A DNA stretch of 9,484 nt. It comes from Clostridia bacterium. GTDB lineage: Bacteria > Bacillota_A > Clostridia > Oscillospirales > CAG-272. Shown here piece by piece: positions 1-7,353 of this stretch. The notes under the pieces were generated by a model that did not search any database, was not told the origin of the DNA, and saw only the letters and a program-made list of their open reading frames with translations. The stretch's first letter is position 1. Each line of letters opens with the position of its first letter. Position numbers and translations under genes: made by a program. The stretch lies in assembly GCA_017462445.1 (NCBI GenBank), contig JAFTRB010000070.1, positions 1 through 9,484 on the forward strand, in the 5' to 3' direction.

Positions 1-937
1 CAAGTCGCTGTCTGAAATCAATATCCCCTCCGCTGTCAGGAAGATTGGCGCGTACGCCTTTTATAGCTGCTCCTCCTTGGAGCGCATCAGCCTTCCCGCA
101 TCGGCTAACAGCCTTGGCGCATACAGCTTCTACAATTGCTCGAAGCTGAAAAGTATAAATCTTGCAAATGTCACCGAGGCAGGCGAGGCGTGCTTTGAGT
201 ATTGCTCGGCTCTTGAACGTGTTGACCTGCGCGGCTTTGCCCACGCAATACCGCAAAGAATGCTTGCAAGATGTATCTCCCTTACGGAGATCAAGCTTGC
301 GGATACCGTTACCGAGCTTGGCAACGCTTGCTTTATGGCGCTTGAGAGCCTTAGGGGCATCAGGCTGCCGAAGTCGCTCAGGATTATCGGTAAAAGCTCC
401 TTTGGTGGCTGTGTTCTCCTTAGTGACATTAGTTGGAACGCGAGCCTGGAAACCATATCCGACTCCGCATTTCTTGCCTGCCACGGGCTGGAGGCGATCG
501 AATTGCCAAATAGCGTCAAGAGCATTGGTATCAGCGCGTTTGAGCAGTGTCTCACTCTCAGGCGTGTTGTTGTCGGTAATTCTGTAACCGATATCGGCGA
601 TACCGCCTTCTATAACTGCATAGCTCTTTATGACATCAGGCTGCCCGAGTCGCTTAAAAAAATCGGCAACCAGGCGTTTCTGGGATGCGAGTCCCTTGTC
701 AACATCGAGCTGCCCGGCGGCATTACCGAGCTTGGCGACTCCACCTTCAGCGGATGTGTCTCGCTCTCCCGTGTCCAGCTTCCCTCATCAATTCGCGTGA
801 TAAGGGACAACGCCTTCTATTCCTGCGATGCAATCAGGCAGGTTATTTACGATGGCGGCTATGATGCCTTTGTCACTATTTATATCGGCGAGGGAAATGA
901 GTCGCTTGTTGCCGCATATCTTGCGGAGGCGGACTAG
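1..937 (+). CDS. BspA-type leucine-rich repeat protein, 3' part (5' end outside window)
   Basis: The frame is open from base 2 to the TAG at 935-937 with no convincing start, so this is the C-terminal part of a longer protein. About twelve copies of a roughly 23-residue repeat are visible, of the form LP-x-S-x-x-x-IG-x-x-AF-x-x-C-x-x-L-x-x-I. This is the LRR_5/BspA pattern of Treponema- and Bacteroides-like surface proteins, also common in gut Clostridia. The final segment (VIYDGGYDAF, then IYIGEGNESL) resembles the usual cap after such repeats. There is no sortase motif or membrane segment at the C-terminus. BspA repeats are known in adhesion and protein-protein binding; the partner here is unknown and the N-terminus that would show secretion is missing. 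The next gene starts 8 bases downstream, and its AGGAG overlaps this stop codon, so the two are probably co-translated. Family assignment is firm, role is not. Confidence 0.85.
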   Translation, partial: KSLSEINIPSAVRKIGAYAFYSCSSLERISLPASANSLGAYSFYNCSKLKSINLANVTEAGEACFEYCSALERVDLRGFAHAIPQRMLARCISLTEIKLADTVTELGNACFMALESLRGIRLPKSLRIIGKSSFGGCVLLSDISWNASLETISDSAFLACHGLEAIELPNSVKSIGISAFEQCLTLRRVVVGNSVTDIGDTAFYNCIALYDIRLPESLKKIGNQAFLGCESLVNIELPGGITELGDSTFSGCVSLSRVQLPSSIRVIRDNAFYSCDAIRQVIYDGGYDAFVTIYIGEGNESLVAAYLAEAD

Positions 938-945
938 GAGTCAGG

Positions 946-1668
946 ATGATCACAATCAAAATTGCCGGCTTGAATGTCGGAATAGATAATAAGCATAGAT
1001 ATATCGAGAGGCTAGCTCAGGATTATCTCACAGAGGCAAAGGCAGACTTTGTTGTTTCCGCCTCCGAGGAGGAGATCAATGCTGAAAGAGGGCAGACCGA
1101 GGTCGGGTTTTCTGACGGATACCTTGAGTCAATAGTTGCCTATCGCAAGATTGCCGAGATGCTCCCCTCCTATGATGCCTTTGTGTTTCACGGAGCTGTA
1201 TTGAGCCTTGATGGCAAGGCGTACGCCTTCACCGCTAAAAGCGGAGTTGGCAAGACCACCCACACCCGTCTTTGGCTGAAGACCTTTGGCGAGAGGGTAC
1301 ACTACCTGAACGGAGATAAGCCGATAATTCGTTTTATCGACGGCATTCCCTATGCCTGCGGAACGCCCTGGCAGGGAAAGGAAAACTACGGTGTAAACGA
1401 GATGGCGCCCCTTGTCGGCATAGCCTTTTTAAGAAGAGGCGAGAAGAATCGGGCGCGGCTCGTTCCGTCGGGCGAAATAATTACCGATTTTGTCACACAA
1501 ATGTATATGCCGAGGAACACCGCCGGCGCAATGCTAAGCACAATGAGAATGGCTGACCGTGTTATAGGCGCGGTTCGGCTGGTCGAGCTTTACTGTAATA
1601 TGGAGGACTCGGCTGCGGAAATATCCCACGCGGTGCTGAGCGGCAGCTGTGACGAGGCTGGCGAATAA
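946..1668 (+). CDS. HPr kinase/phosphorylase-like P-loop protein
   Basis: This 240-residue protein starts at ATG 946, with AGGAG at 936-940 and 5-base spacing. Residues 81-110 hold FHGA, then a Walker A motif (AKSGVGKT, 97-104) followed by THTRLW. An NGDKP motif lies at 122-126 and GTPWQGK at 139-145. This order (FHG, P-loop with TH, DKP, GTPW.GK) is that of the short HprK-related kinases of Clostridia, which have the C-terminal catalytic fold of HPr kinase/PEP carboxykinase without the full HprK N-terminal domain. True HprK phosphorylates Ser46 of HPr. These short relatives are found beside PqqD-like and polysaccharide genes and their substrates are mostly unknown, so hprK is not claimed. 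It sits between an LRR gene and a polysaccharide chain-length gene, which suggests a role in envelope assembly; that is inference. It should be cytoplasmic, since no membrane segment is seen. Confidence 0.8.
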   Translation: MITIKIAGLNVGIDNKHRYIERLAQDYLTEAKADFVVSASEEEINAERGQTEVGFSDGYLESIVAYRKIAEMLPSYDAFVFHGAVLSLDGKAYAFTAKSGVGKTTHTRLWLKTFGERVHYLNGDKPIIRFIDGIPYACGTPWQGKENYGVNEMAPLVGIAFLRRGEKNRARLVPSGEIITDFVTQMYMPRNTAGAMLSTMRMADRVIGAVRLVELYCNMEDSAAEISHAVLSGSCDEAGE

Positions 1669-1706
1669 CTAACTGAAAACTAATAATCCATAAGATTGGA
1701 GTTAAT

Positions 1707-2987
1707 ATGGAAACCACCAAGAAAGAAAAAGAATTTGAGCTGATAACCCTGTGGCGGGTTCTTCGTCGCTTCTGGGCGCTGATTCTCATCATCACCCTGC
1801 TTTTCGGGGCGCTGGGCTTTACCTATTCGTTGTTGACCGATACAACCACATATAGCGGCTCCGCCTCCTTCTGGGTAAACTCGGCATCCTCATCCTCTGC
1901 AGGTAATGTTAACCAGTCAAACACAATGGGCGCCGCCCAAATGGCAAGCAATTATGTCGAGCTTGCAAGGAAGGACTTCCTTGTACGCCGCGCGGTGCAG
2001 AACAGCGACCTAGCCACCCAGTGGAATACGACCGAGGACAATGCGGTTAATCTGCTGAAGGGAATGATCAGAGCGACAAAGAGCGATCCCGATTCGCTTG
2101 TGTTCAGCGTGTCCCTGACCTACACCGACCCTGATGTAGTATTCCAGGCAACCCAGGCGATCCAGCGCGCAATGGAGGAGGTCATCATAGAGGTAAACGG
2201 TGAAACCGTTGACAGCGCCAGCGGTAAATACATAACCATCATCGACCAGGTGCAGACCCTTGATGACATCAAGATGGCTACCCCCTCATACATCAAGAAG
2301 GCGGTAATCTTTGCCGCTGCCGGCTTTATTCTTGCATATTGCGTGTTCTTCGCGCTCAGCATCTTCTCAAACAAGGCGAGCGATGCAAGCGCGGTTGCCG
2401 AAAGGTATAGCCAGCCTGTTCTTGCCGAGATTTCTATGACCAGGGACGGTATGGCGGATAGCGAGGTTGACGATACCCCGTTTATAAACGACGGCTTCAA
2501 TCTTCTTCGCTCGGCAATCAGCCTTGATGATTCTCCCATTGTTACCCTTATGCCTGCAGCCGAGGGCGCGAGCGCAAATTATGTTGCTATGGGCCTTTCA
2601 TACTCTTATTCAAGAGTAGGAAAAAAGACACTCTATCTTGGCAATACCAACGCTTCACCCGAGGAAGGGGAGCCAGGGGACTCGCTTCGCATCGTCAGCG
2701 AGGAGGGAAATCTCACCTGTGCCGAGCTTCCGATAAACGGCTGGATCGGCAAGCAGGTTGACGGCGTTGAGCTGGCAAGGCTCGTTGGAGCCACAGAGGG
2801 CTTTGATGCCATAATCGTCGACCTTCCATGGCGCGGTGGCGTGTTCGATATGGGAGCGTATTCTGCTCTTGCAAATAATACGGTACTTGTCATTCACAAG
2901 AATGACAGCTTCTCTGAAATCGATTCCGGCGTTAAGGCGCTTGGCCGCTTGGGTGTAAAGACCGGAGGCTTCTGCTTCGTTGAGTAG
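1707..2987 (+). CDS. Wzz/CpsC-type polysaccharide co-polymerase fused to a degenerate BY-kinase domain
   Basis: The protein has 426 residues, and GGAG at 1698-1701 sits 5 bases before the ATG. The first 20 residues (ELITLWRVLRRFW) are the usual Wzz entry. Membrane segments lie at about 22-43 and 198-220, with an extracytoplasmic domain between them, and the second is preceded by the Pro-containing ATPSYIKK. Residues about 225-426 resemble the CpsD/CapB tyrosine kinase: DGFNLLRSAI (262-271) matches the helix before the P-loop. The P-loop position reads PAAEGASAN (283-291) and lacks the expected GK(S/T), and the A' region KTLYLGNTNA (307-316) lacks the usual Asp. A Walker B-like DAIIVDLPW (367-375) remains. 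There is no C-terminal tyrosine cluster. The kinase part is therefore probably inactive and may be structural or regulatory. Known Wzz/CpsC proteins set chain length of exported polysaccharide. The stop overlaps the next reading frame. Confidence 0.82.
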   Translation: METTKKEKEFELITLWRVLRRFWALILIITLLFGALGFTYSLLTDTTTYSGSASFWVNSASSSSAGNVNQSNTMGAAQMASNYVELARKDFLVRRAVQNSDLATQWNTTEDNAVNLLKGMIRATKSDPDSLVFSVSLTYTDPDVVFQATQAIQRAMEEVIIEVNGETVDSASGKYITIIDQVQTLDDIKMATPSYIKKAVIFAAAGFILAYCVFFALSIFSNKASDASAVAERYSQPVLAEISMTRDGMADSEVDDTPFINDGFNLLRSAISLDDSPIVTLMPAAEGASANYVAMGLSYSYSRVGKKTLYLGNTNASPEEGEPGDSLRIVSEEGNLTCAELPINGWIGKQVDGVELARLVGATEGFDAIIVDLPWRGGVFDMGAYSALANNTVLVIHKNDSFSEIDSGVKALGRLGVKTGGFCFVE

Positions 2988-3321
2988 TCCGGAGCATAAA
3001 AGGGAGCGCTTTATGCTCGCCCTCGGTAGTGCGTTAGCGCTTGATTCAAGCAAAGGAATAGGCGGCCTCGGCGAAAAGACACTTCACCGCGTGCTGAAAT
3101 CATATTGCGATAGAGATATCACTCACCAGGAGGTCGAGGTATCCGGCAAGGTCGCAGATGTCCTTTACTGCGGGCATATATATGAAATTCAGCGCAAAAG
3201 GCTGGATTATTTAGCGCCAAAGCTCGATGCCTTCCTCCCCGAGTATTCTGTTACAATAGTCCACCCGATAATCGCTAAAAAGCGTATTCGCTGGATGGAT
3301 AGGGAAACAGGCATAGTCTAG
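2980..3321 (+). CDS. Conserved clostridial protein, N-terminal half (PD-(D/E)XK-like), ended by an in-frame TAG
   Basis: This 113-residue frame begins with TTG 2980, overlapping the end of the preceding gene. The TTG start keeps the KRERFMLALG segment that I recall near the N-terminus of similar clostridial proteins. An ATG at 3013 with AGGGAG six bases upstream is the alternative and would give 102 residues. KVADVLYCGHIYEIQRK resembles the D...ExQ core of PD-(D/E)XK nucleases, but I can only infer that fold. The text EYSVTIVHPI and RWMDRETGIV is followed by TAG at 3319-3321. The same frame then continues directly into the 3331-3720 segment. From memory of similar proteins of about 230 residues, both segments form one protein, with the stop in the linker after the DPETGE-like motif. 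The gene is thus either broken or divided. Function is unknown; no such nuclease activity is established for the family as far as I know. Confidence 0.65.
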   Translation: MSSPEHKRERFMLALGSALALDSSKGIGGLGEKTLHRVLKSYCDRDITHQEVEVSGKVADVLYCGHIYEIQRKRLDYLAPKLDAFLPEYSVTIVHPIIAKKRIRWMDRETGIV

Positions 3322-3330
3322 GATGGCAGA

Positions 3331-3720
3331 ATGATATCCTACCACAGCATTTATGACACAGGTTATGAGCTTTTTAAGATAGCAAAATACCTGACCGCCC
3401 CCGGTGTTGATGTCATTATGCCCCTGCTCTCCTGTGATGAATACAGATACCTGGATGGCAGAGGGGCAAAGCGGCGGATAAAGGCAAGCAGGATAGAGCT
3501 TATGCCTCTTGATTTTCTGGGAGAGTATGAGCTGAGAGATAGGGAGGACTATCTCCTGTTTCTTCCCGAGGGGTTGCCCCGGGACTTTACCGCAGAGGAA
3601 TATAAAAGGAAGATCGGCTCGAGGTCTCGCTACTCCTACTATTGCCTGAGGCTTCTTATGGAGCTTGGGCTTCTCAAAAGGGAAAAGGAGGGCAGAGCCT
3701 TCCGCTACTACAGAACATAA
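3331..3720 (+). CDS. Conserved clostridial protein, C-terminal half (winged-helix-like), same frame as the preceding segment
   Basis: This 129-residue frame is in the same register as 2980-3321; only the TAG plus three codons (Asp, Gly, Arg) separate them. The first residues (IYDTGYELFKIAKYL) match the position where similar full-length clostridial proteins have YD-x-x-x-ELY-x-I. A later segment (LLFLPEGLPRDFTAEEY) and the last 45 residues (LRLLMELGLLKREKEGRAFRYY) look like a winged helix-turn-helix, which suggests nucleic-acid binding. AGGA at 3320-3323 overlaps the stop and lies 7 bases before ATG 3331, so translational restart is possible and would give two separate polypeptides. Otherwise it is the untranslated remainder of a nonsense-mutated gene. 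Both halves look otherwise intact, which argues for a recent event or a working split. A perfect hairpin follows immediately after the TAA. Confidence 0.62.
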   Translation: MISYHSIYDTGYELFKIAKYLTAPGVDVIMPLLSCDEYRYLDGRGAKRRIKASRIELMPLDFLGEYELRDREDYLLFLPEGLPRDFTAEEYKRKIGSRSRYSYYCLRLLMELGLLKREKEGRAFRYYRT

Positions 3721-3764
3721 AAAAATAGCATTCACAAGCCAAGGCTTCAGTGAATGCTATTTTT
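3721..3764. terminator. Bidirectional terminator between convergent genes
   Basis: Bases 3721-3735 (AAAAATAGCATTCAC) and 3750-3764 form a perfect 15-bp inverted repeat around a 14-base loop that can itself fold (AAGCC/GGCTT). The A-run on one side and T-run on the other provide a U-tract for either direction. It starts directly after the stop at 3720 and ends one base before the stop of the minus-strand transporter, so it can end both transcripts. Confidence 0.9.
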
Positions 3765-3765
3765 A

Positions 3766-4752
3766 TTAACCGAATGCTCCCAGGAGCTTCATCAGGAAGG
3801 TGAACAGGAAAATACCAAAGGCGGAGGCAATCGTTGTCCAGATAACCAACTGACCTGCAAGCTCCTCGTCAGAGCCCATCTCCTGTGCCATCGGAACTGT
3901 CGAAACCGCAAGCGGCGTTGCGAATACACCCACATACGCGGCATAGTGCGCAGGCTCCAATCCCGGTATAAGGAATAACGCAACTCCAATGCAGATAAGA
4001 GGGAATATAAGCGTTCTCATAAGCGTTCCGCTGATGATTTCCATTTTCATATTCTTAACCGAGGAGAACTCGAATTGAGCGCCTAATGCAAGGAGAGCTA
4101 TCGGCGTTGCGCATTTTGATAAATCGTTGATAACCGAGTAAATAGGGGTAATATCCGAGAGTCTGAAATCAATATCAAGGGCAACAAACGCCTGTCTTGC
4201 TCCAAGAGCCACAAGCCCGAGGGCAACTCCGATAATCAGCGGATTTTTCACTATACCCAAAAGGACCTTGCCCACCGTCGGCTTCCTTCCGCTCGGGTCA
4301 TATACCGTCAGGGCTATAACAGCCAGGATATTAAAGAGAGGGATTGACACCGCCGAGAGCAGAGAAACCGCCGCCGCTCCCGCATCGCCCACAAGCGACA
4401 CCGACAGAGGCAGACCGATCAGCGCGCAGTTGGACCTGAAGGAGGATTGGATAAGCACAGCGCGTCTCCTTCTGTCCTTAGTAAGAATTGCCGATAACGG
4501 AAAGGATATAAGAAAGATGACGGTAATTGCCACCGTCATATAAATTATGTAGCCAAATGACAAATCTCCGAAATCCGATATTTTGTAAATGTTAAGAAAA
4601 AGTAGTATGGGTAAAAAAACGCGAAATACTATTTTGTTCAAAGGCTTGATAATTTCCTTTGGCAAAATACCAATAGCCTTAAGGCAAAAGCCAAGGGAAA
4701 CCATAAGCACAATGGGCATCACCGCCCCCAGGGCGAAAAGAAATGAATCCAT
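3766..4752 (-). CDS. AEC (auxin efflux carrier) family transporter
   Basis: This is a very hydrophobic protein of 328 residues when started at the ATG at 4752, which has GGAG (4759-4762) six bases upstream; that is better supported than the in-frame TTG at 4764. About ten membrane segments can be seen, arranged as two halves, as in the AEC/Mem_trans family. The N-terminal segment (GFCLKAIGILPKE, then LNKIVFRVFLPILLFLNIYK) and the later SKCATPIALLALGAQF are typical family motifs. Bacterial members export or exchange small organic acids such as malate or malonate, and the substrate cannot be read from the sequence. It is a single-gene unit with its own promoter (4782-4810) and ends at the hairpin shared with the convergent operon. 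It lies downstream of upp but a terminator separates them, so there is no reason to link it to uracil. Confidence 0.87.
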   Translation of the reverse strand: MDSFLFALGAVMPIVLMVSLGFCLKAIGILPKEIIKPLNKIVFRVFLPILLFLNIYKISDFGDLSFGYIIYMTVAITVIFLISFPLSAILTKDRRRRAVLIQSSFRSNCALIGLPLSVSLVGDAGAAAVSLLSAVSIPLFNILAVIALTVYDPSGRKPTVGKVLLGIVKNPLIIGVALGLVALGARQAFVALDIDFRLSDITPIYSVINDLSKCATPIALLALGAQFEFSSVKNMKMEIISGTLMRTLIFPLICIGVALFLIPGLEPAHYAAYVGVFATPLAVSTVPMAQEMGSDEELAGQLVIWTTIASAFGIFLFTFLMKLLGAFG

Positions 4753-4781
4753 AACAAGCTCCAAAATATTTTTACTAAATT

Positions 4782-4810
4782 ATTTTAGCACTGCGGAGCG
4801 AAAAAGTCAA
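4782..4810 (-). promoter_or_regulatory. SigA-type promoter for the AEC transporter
   Basis: On the minus strand, TTGACT (4805-4810) is followed by a 17-base spacer and TAAAAT (4782-4787), with TGC just before the -10, an extended -10. Transcription would start near 4775, about 23 bases before the ATG at 4752. The same TGCTAAAAT extended -10 is used by the promoter at 7287-7315. Confidence 0.8.
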
Positions 4811-4846
4811 TAAAAACATAAACCTGAAGCCGATTAAAATTAAAAT

Positions 4847-4880
4847 AAGAGGTACTTCGGTGTTACCCAAAATACCTCTT
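4847..4880 (-). terminator. Terminator of the uraA-upp operon
   Basis: AAGAGGTA (4847-4854) and TACCTCTT (4873-4880) form an 8-bp stem with an 18-base loop, 24 bases beyond the upp stop codon. On the minus strand the stem is followed by an AT-rich, T-containing tract (ATTTTAATTTT). The plus-strand side also carries a T-run, so it could work both ways, but no plus-strand gene reads into it. Confidence 0.72.
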
Positions 4881-4903
4881 TGTTCTTTTTAGAATAAAGT
4901 CAA

Positions 4904-5545
4904 TTATTTAGTGCCGAACAATCTGTCACCCGCATCGCCAAGACCGGGAAGGATATATCCGTTCTCGTTGAGGCATCTGTCCAGGGTGGAAACATAGATG
5001 TTTACATCGGGATGAGCCTCGGCAACCCTGCTTACTCCCTCGGGAGCGCCGATGATAGCCATAAACTTGATGTGCTTACAGCCGCGCTTCTTAAGGAGCG
5101 CAATTGCATCACAGGCAGAGCCACCGGTGGCAAGCATCGGGTCAACAAGCAAAACCAGCTTGTCCTCAATTCCGTCGGGCAGCTTACAGTAGTATTCACA
5201 GGGCTCGAGAGTCTCCTCGTTTCTGTACATACCAATGTGGCCGACTCTTGCAGAGGGGAAGAGCACATGAATACCGTTTACCATTCCCAGTCCTGCGCGG
5301 AGGATGGGAACTATTGCTATGGAATTGTCGCTTACAACCTGCTGAGTACAGGTTTCAAGAGGGGTCTTTACCGTAATCTCGGTAGTGGGAACATCCTCCT
5401 TCAGCGATTCGTATGTCATAAGGGTGGTAATTTCCTCGATAAGCTCGCGGAATTCCTTCATGCTGGTTTTCTCGTCACGAAGAATAGCGATCTTGTGGCG
5501 AATAAGCGGATGGTCGAAAATTACTACATTATCGTAGCTTTTCAT
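4904..5545 (-). CDS. upp: Uracil phosphoribosyltransferase
   Basis: This enzyme joins uracil and PRPP to give UMP and diphosphate, the salvage route for uracil, in the cytoplasm. The 213-residue length is usual for the family. Visible motifs are FDHPLIRHKI (10-19), the substrate-loop segment PILRAGLGM (80-88), the PRPP-binding loop VDPMLATGGS (134-143), and the uracil-binding C-terminus GYILPGLGDAGDRLFGT (196-212). The start at ATG 5545 is well supported: GGAGGAA at 5551-5557 lies 5 bases upstream, inside the end of uraA, and the stop of uraA overlaps this start by one base (TAATG). This arrangement indicates translational coupling with the permease. Nothing in the protein looks abnormal. Identification is near certain. 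Confidence 0.97.
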   Translation of the reverse strand: MKSYDNVVIFDHPLIRHKIAILRDEKTSMKEFRELIEEITTLMTYESLKEDVPTTEITVKTPLETCTQQVVSDNSIAIVPILRAGLGMVNGIHVLFPSARVGHIGMYRNEETLEPCEYYCKLPDGIEDKLVLLVDPMLATGGSACDAIALLKKRGCKHIKFMAIIGAPEGVSRVAEAHPDVNIYVSTLDRCLNENGYILPGLGDAGDRLFGTK

Positions 5546-7092
5546 TATACTTCCTCCGTCTCGGCAACAGGCTCGCAGGCCTCCTCAGTCTCCTCTGAAG
5601 CGACAGTCTCCAGGGCAGTCTCCTCGGCAGTCTCCTCGGGATCTACGCCAAGCTTGCTGTTCTCAATCTTTGTAAGAATGAAGTTTGTAAGAATACCGAT
5701 GATAAGCGCGGTTGCGATAGAGGTAACGGTGATGGTAGCCGAGATTGCGCCATTCTCTGCAATTGCATAAGGAATCTGGATGGAAAGACCGCCGATACCC
5801 GCGATAAGTATGCTGGATACAACGAACAGGTTCTTGTTGTTTTCAAGGTCAAGGTGCTTGAACATCTTAAGACCGGATACAGCAATGAAGCCGTAAAGAG
5901 TGAGACATACACCGCCCATAACACAAGCGGGGATGGTCTGAAGAAGCGCCATTATCGGGCTTACAAAGGAAAGCACGATACACATAATAGCGGTGGTGGT
6001 AATTGTAGCAACAGAAGCGTTTCTGGTGATAGCAACGCAACCAACCGACTCACCGTAGGTGGTGTTGGGGCAGATACCGAATACCGTACCTGCAATAGAG
6101 CCTACGCCGTCACCGAGAAGGGTTTTCTCAAGACCGGGATCTGCAATGAGGTCCTTGCCAATGATGGAGGAAAGGTTCTTGTGGTCTGCGATATGCTCTG
6201 CGAATACAACAAGAGCAACGGGAAGGAAGGCAACAATAACCTCAACCACTGCGCCGCCGTCAAGCTTAACACTTCCGTCAGCGATTTCCTTGAAGGCCTC
6301 GATAAGCGCAAAGTCGGGAAGGCTGATGAAGGCAGCAAAGCCAACAAAATCACCCTTGGAATCAACGAAGTTGTTAATAAGGGGGTCGAAGTTGATTATT
6401 CTGAGGTAATCAAGGTCGAATGCGTTACCGATAAAGGTGAAGATTGCGGCTACAACATAGCCAACGCCGATACCGATAATGAAGGGAATAAGCCTGGGCA
6501 TCTTGTACTTCTTCTGCGTCGAGCAAATAACTATGGTAGCAAAAGCAACAAGTCCGCAAAGAAGGGCAACAAGGTTGTAGCTACCGTAAAGAGACTCGAC
6601 CTGAAGAGTGCCGGGGTTGAAGAAGGTCTCCTTTGCTCCGCTCGCCTTAACGATATCGCCCATAGCAGTTCCTGCAAGGGACAGACCGATAATAGCAACG
6701 GTGGGACCGATGATAACAGGGGGCATAAGCTTATTTACCCAATCGGTGCCGACAAAGTGAATGACAACAGCGATGAGAACATAAGCAAGTCCGGCTACAA
6801 CAGAGCCGAGAATGATACCGCAGTAGCCGTAAGCAACAGCGGTAAACAGCGAGCCGAGGAAGGCGAACGAGCTGCCAAGGAACACAGGGCTCTTGAATTT
6901 GGTGAATAGCTGATAAACCAGGGTACCGATACCTGCGCCAAGAATCGCTGCAGGAATCTGAGTTGGAAGGCCGATGATGGTGGGAACAGCGATGGTTGCC
7001 GCAAGAATTGCAAGAACCTGCTGGAGCGCGAAGATCAGCATCTTGCTGAACACCGGTCTTTCATGGACATCGTAGACAAGTTTCTTTTCCAT
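5545..7092 (-). CDS. uraA: Uracil permease (NCS2/UraA family) with an acidic C-terminal tail
   Basis: This polytopic membrane protein imports uracil, probably with protons, and supplies Upp. It has 515 residues, longer than the roughly 430 of E. coli UraA. The N-terminal DVHERPVFSKMLIFALQQVLA is typical of the family, which has 14 membrane segments. Substrate-site motifs are present: AEHI with E299 and H300, and NTTYGESVG with E348, matching the two key glutamates of UraA. The extra length is partly the C-terminus: residues 483-515 contain 13 Glu and one Asp and are encoded by a repetitive stretch near 5570-5640. The start at ATG 7092 has AAGGAG (7100-7105) seven bases upstream. It is the first gene of a two-gene operon with upp, driven by the promoter at 7140-7168. 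PyrP-type naming would also be possible. Confidence 0.95.
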   Translation of the reverse strand: MEKKLVYDVHERPVFSKMLIFALQQVLAILAATIAVPTIIGLPTQIPAAILGAGIGTLVYQLFTKFKSPVFLGSSFAFLGSLFTAVAYGYCGIILGSVVAGLAYVLIAVVIHFVGTDWVNKLMPPVIIGPTVAIIGLSLAGTAMGDIVKASGAKETFFNPGTLQVESLYGSYNLVALLCGLVAFATIVICSTQKKYKMPRLIPFIIGIGVGYVVAAIFTFIGNAFDLDYLRIINFDPLINNFVDSKGDFVGFAAFISLPDFALIEAFKEIADGSVKLDGGAVVEVIVAFLPVALVVFAEHIADHKNLSSIIGKDLIADPGLEKTLLGDGVGSIAGTVFGICPNTTYGESVGCVAITRNASVATITTTAIMCIVLSFVSPIMALLQTIPACVMGGVCLTLYGFIAVSGLKMFKHLDLENNKNLFVVSSILIAGIGGLSIQIPYAIAENGAISATITVTSIATALIIGILTNFILTKIENSKLGVDPEETAEETALETVASEETEEACEPVAETEEV

Positions 7093-7139
7093 AAGAAAGC
7101 TCCTTCAAATTTTTCTGGGTTTATTTACTCCCACCGACT

Positions 7140-7168
7140 ATTATAACACTTCTTTTCGATAATGTCAA
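7140..7168 (-). promoter_or_regulatory. Consensus promoter of the uraA-upp operon
   Basis: The minus strand reads TTGACA (7163-7168), a 17-base spacer, then TATAAT (7140-7145) preceded by TGT, so it is a full consensus promoter with an extended -10. The leader to the ATG at 7092 is only about 40 bases. That is too short for a PyrR-type attenuator, and I see no terminator or antiterminator pair. A weak TGGG/CCCA hairpin is the only structure. Control, if any, is more likely at initiation. Confidence 0.9.
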
Positions 7169-7190
7169 AGGTTTTATTCATAATTTCGAC

Positions 7191-7205
7191 ATTTTTCTGA
7201 AAAAT
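7191..7205. repeat. Small inverted repeat upstream of the uraA promoter
   Basis: ATTTTTC and GAAAAAT flank one central base as a perfect 7-bp inverted repeat, 22 bases upstream of the uraA -35 element. It could be an operator, but the surrounding DNA is very AT-rich and chance is possible. Confidence 0.3.
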
Positions 7206-7286
7206 TATTGTGGAGATTATGTAAGATTAAAATTCAAAGCCAAAGAAAAGCAAATAGCAAAGTATAAACAATTTTACATAAAAGGG

Positions 7287-7315
7287 TTTACTAAATGAGG
7301 AAAATGTGCTAAAAT
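7287..7315 (+). promoter_or_regulatory. Promoter for the metallophosphoesterase gene
   Basis: TTTACT (7287-7292) is followed by a 17-base spacer and TAAAAT (7310-7315), with TGC directly before the -10. Transcription would start near 7322 and leave a leader of about 100 bases. A TTGACT at 7332-7337 has no acceptable -10 at 16-18 bases, so it was not chosen. Confidence 0.7.
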
Positions 7316-7353
7316 TAAATCAAATAAATGCTTGACTAATAAACTGATAATCC

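Noticed and set aside
3211..3735. A 174-codon minus-strand frame across the amber-split gene
   Set aside because: It is antisense to both halves, has no recognised domain, and begins at the terminator hairpin.
5854..6909. A 351-codon plus-strand frame opposite the uracil permease
   Set aside because: It is an antisense shadow of uraA with no ribosome binding site and a biased, low-complexity composition.
7093..7139. A PyrR-type attenuator or riboswitch in the uraA leader
   Set aside because: The leader from the predicted start site is only about 40 bases and has no terminator/antiterminator pair.
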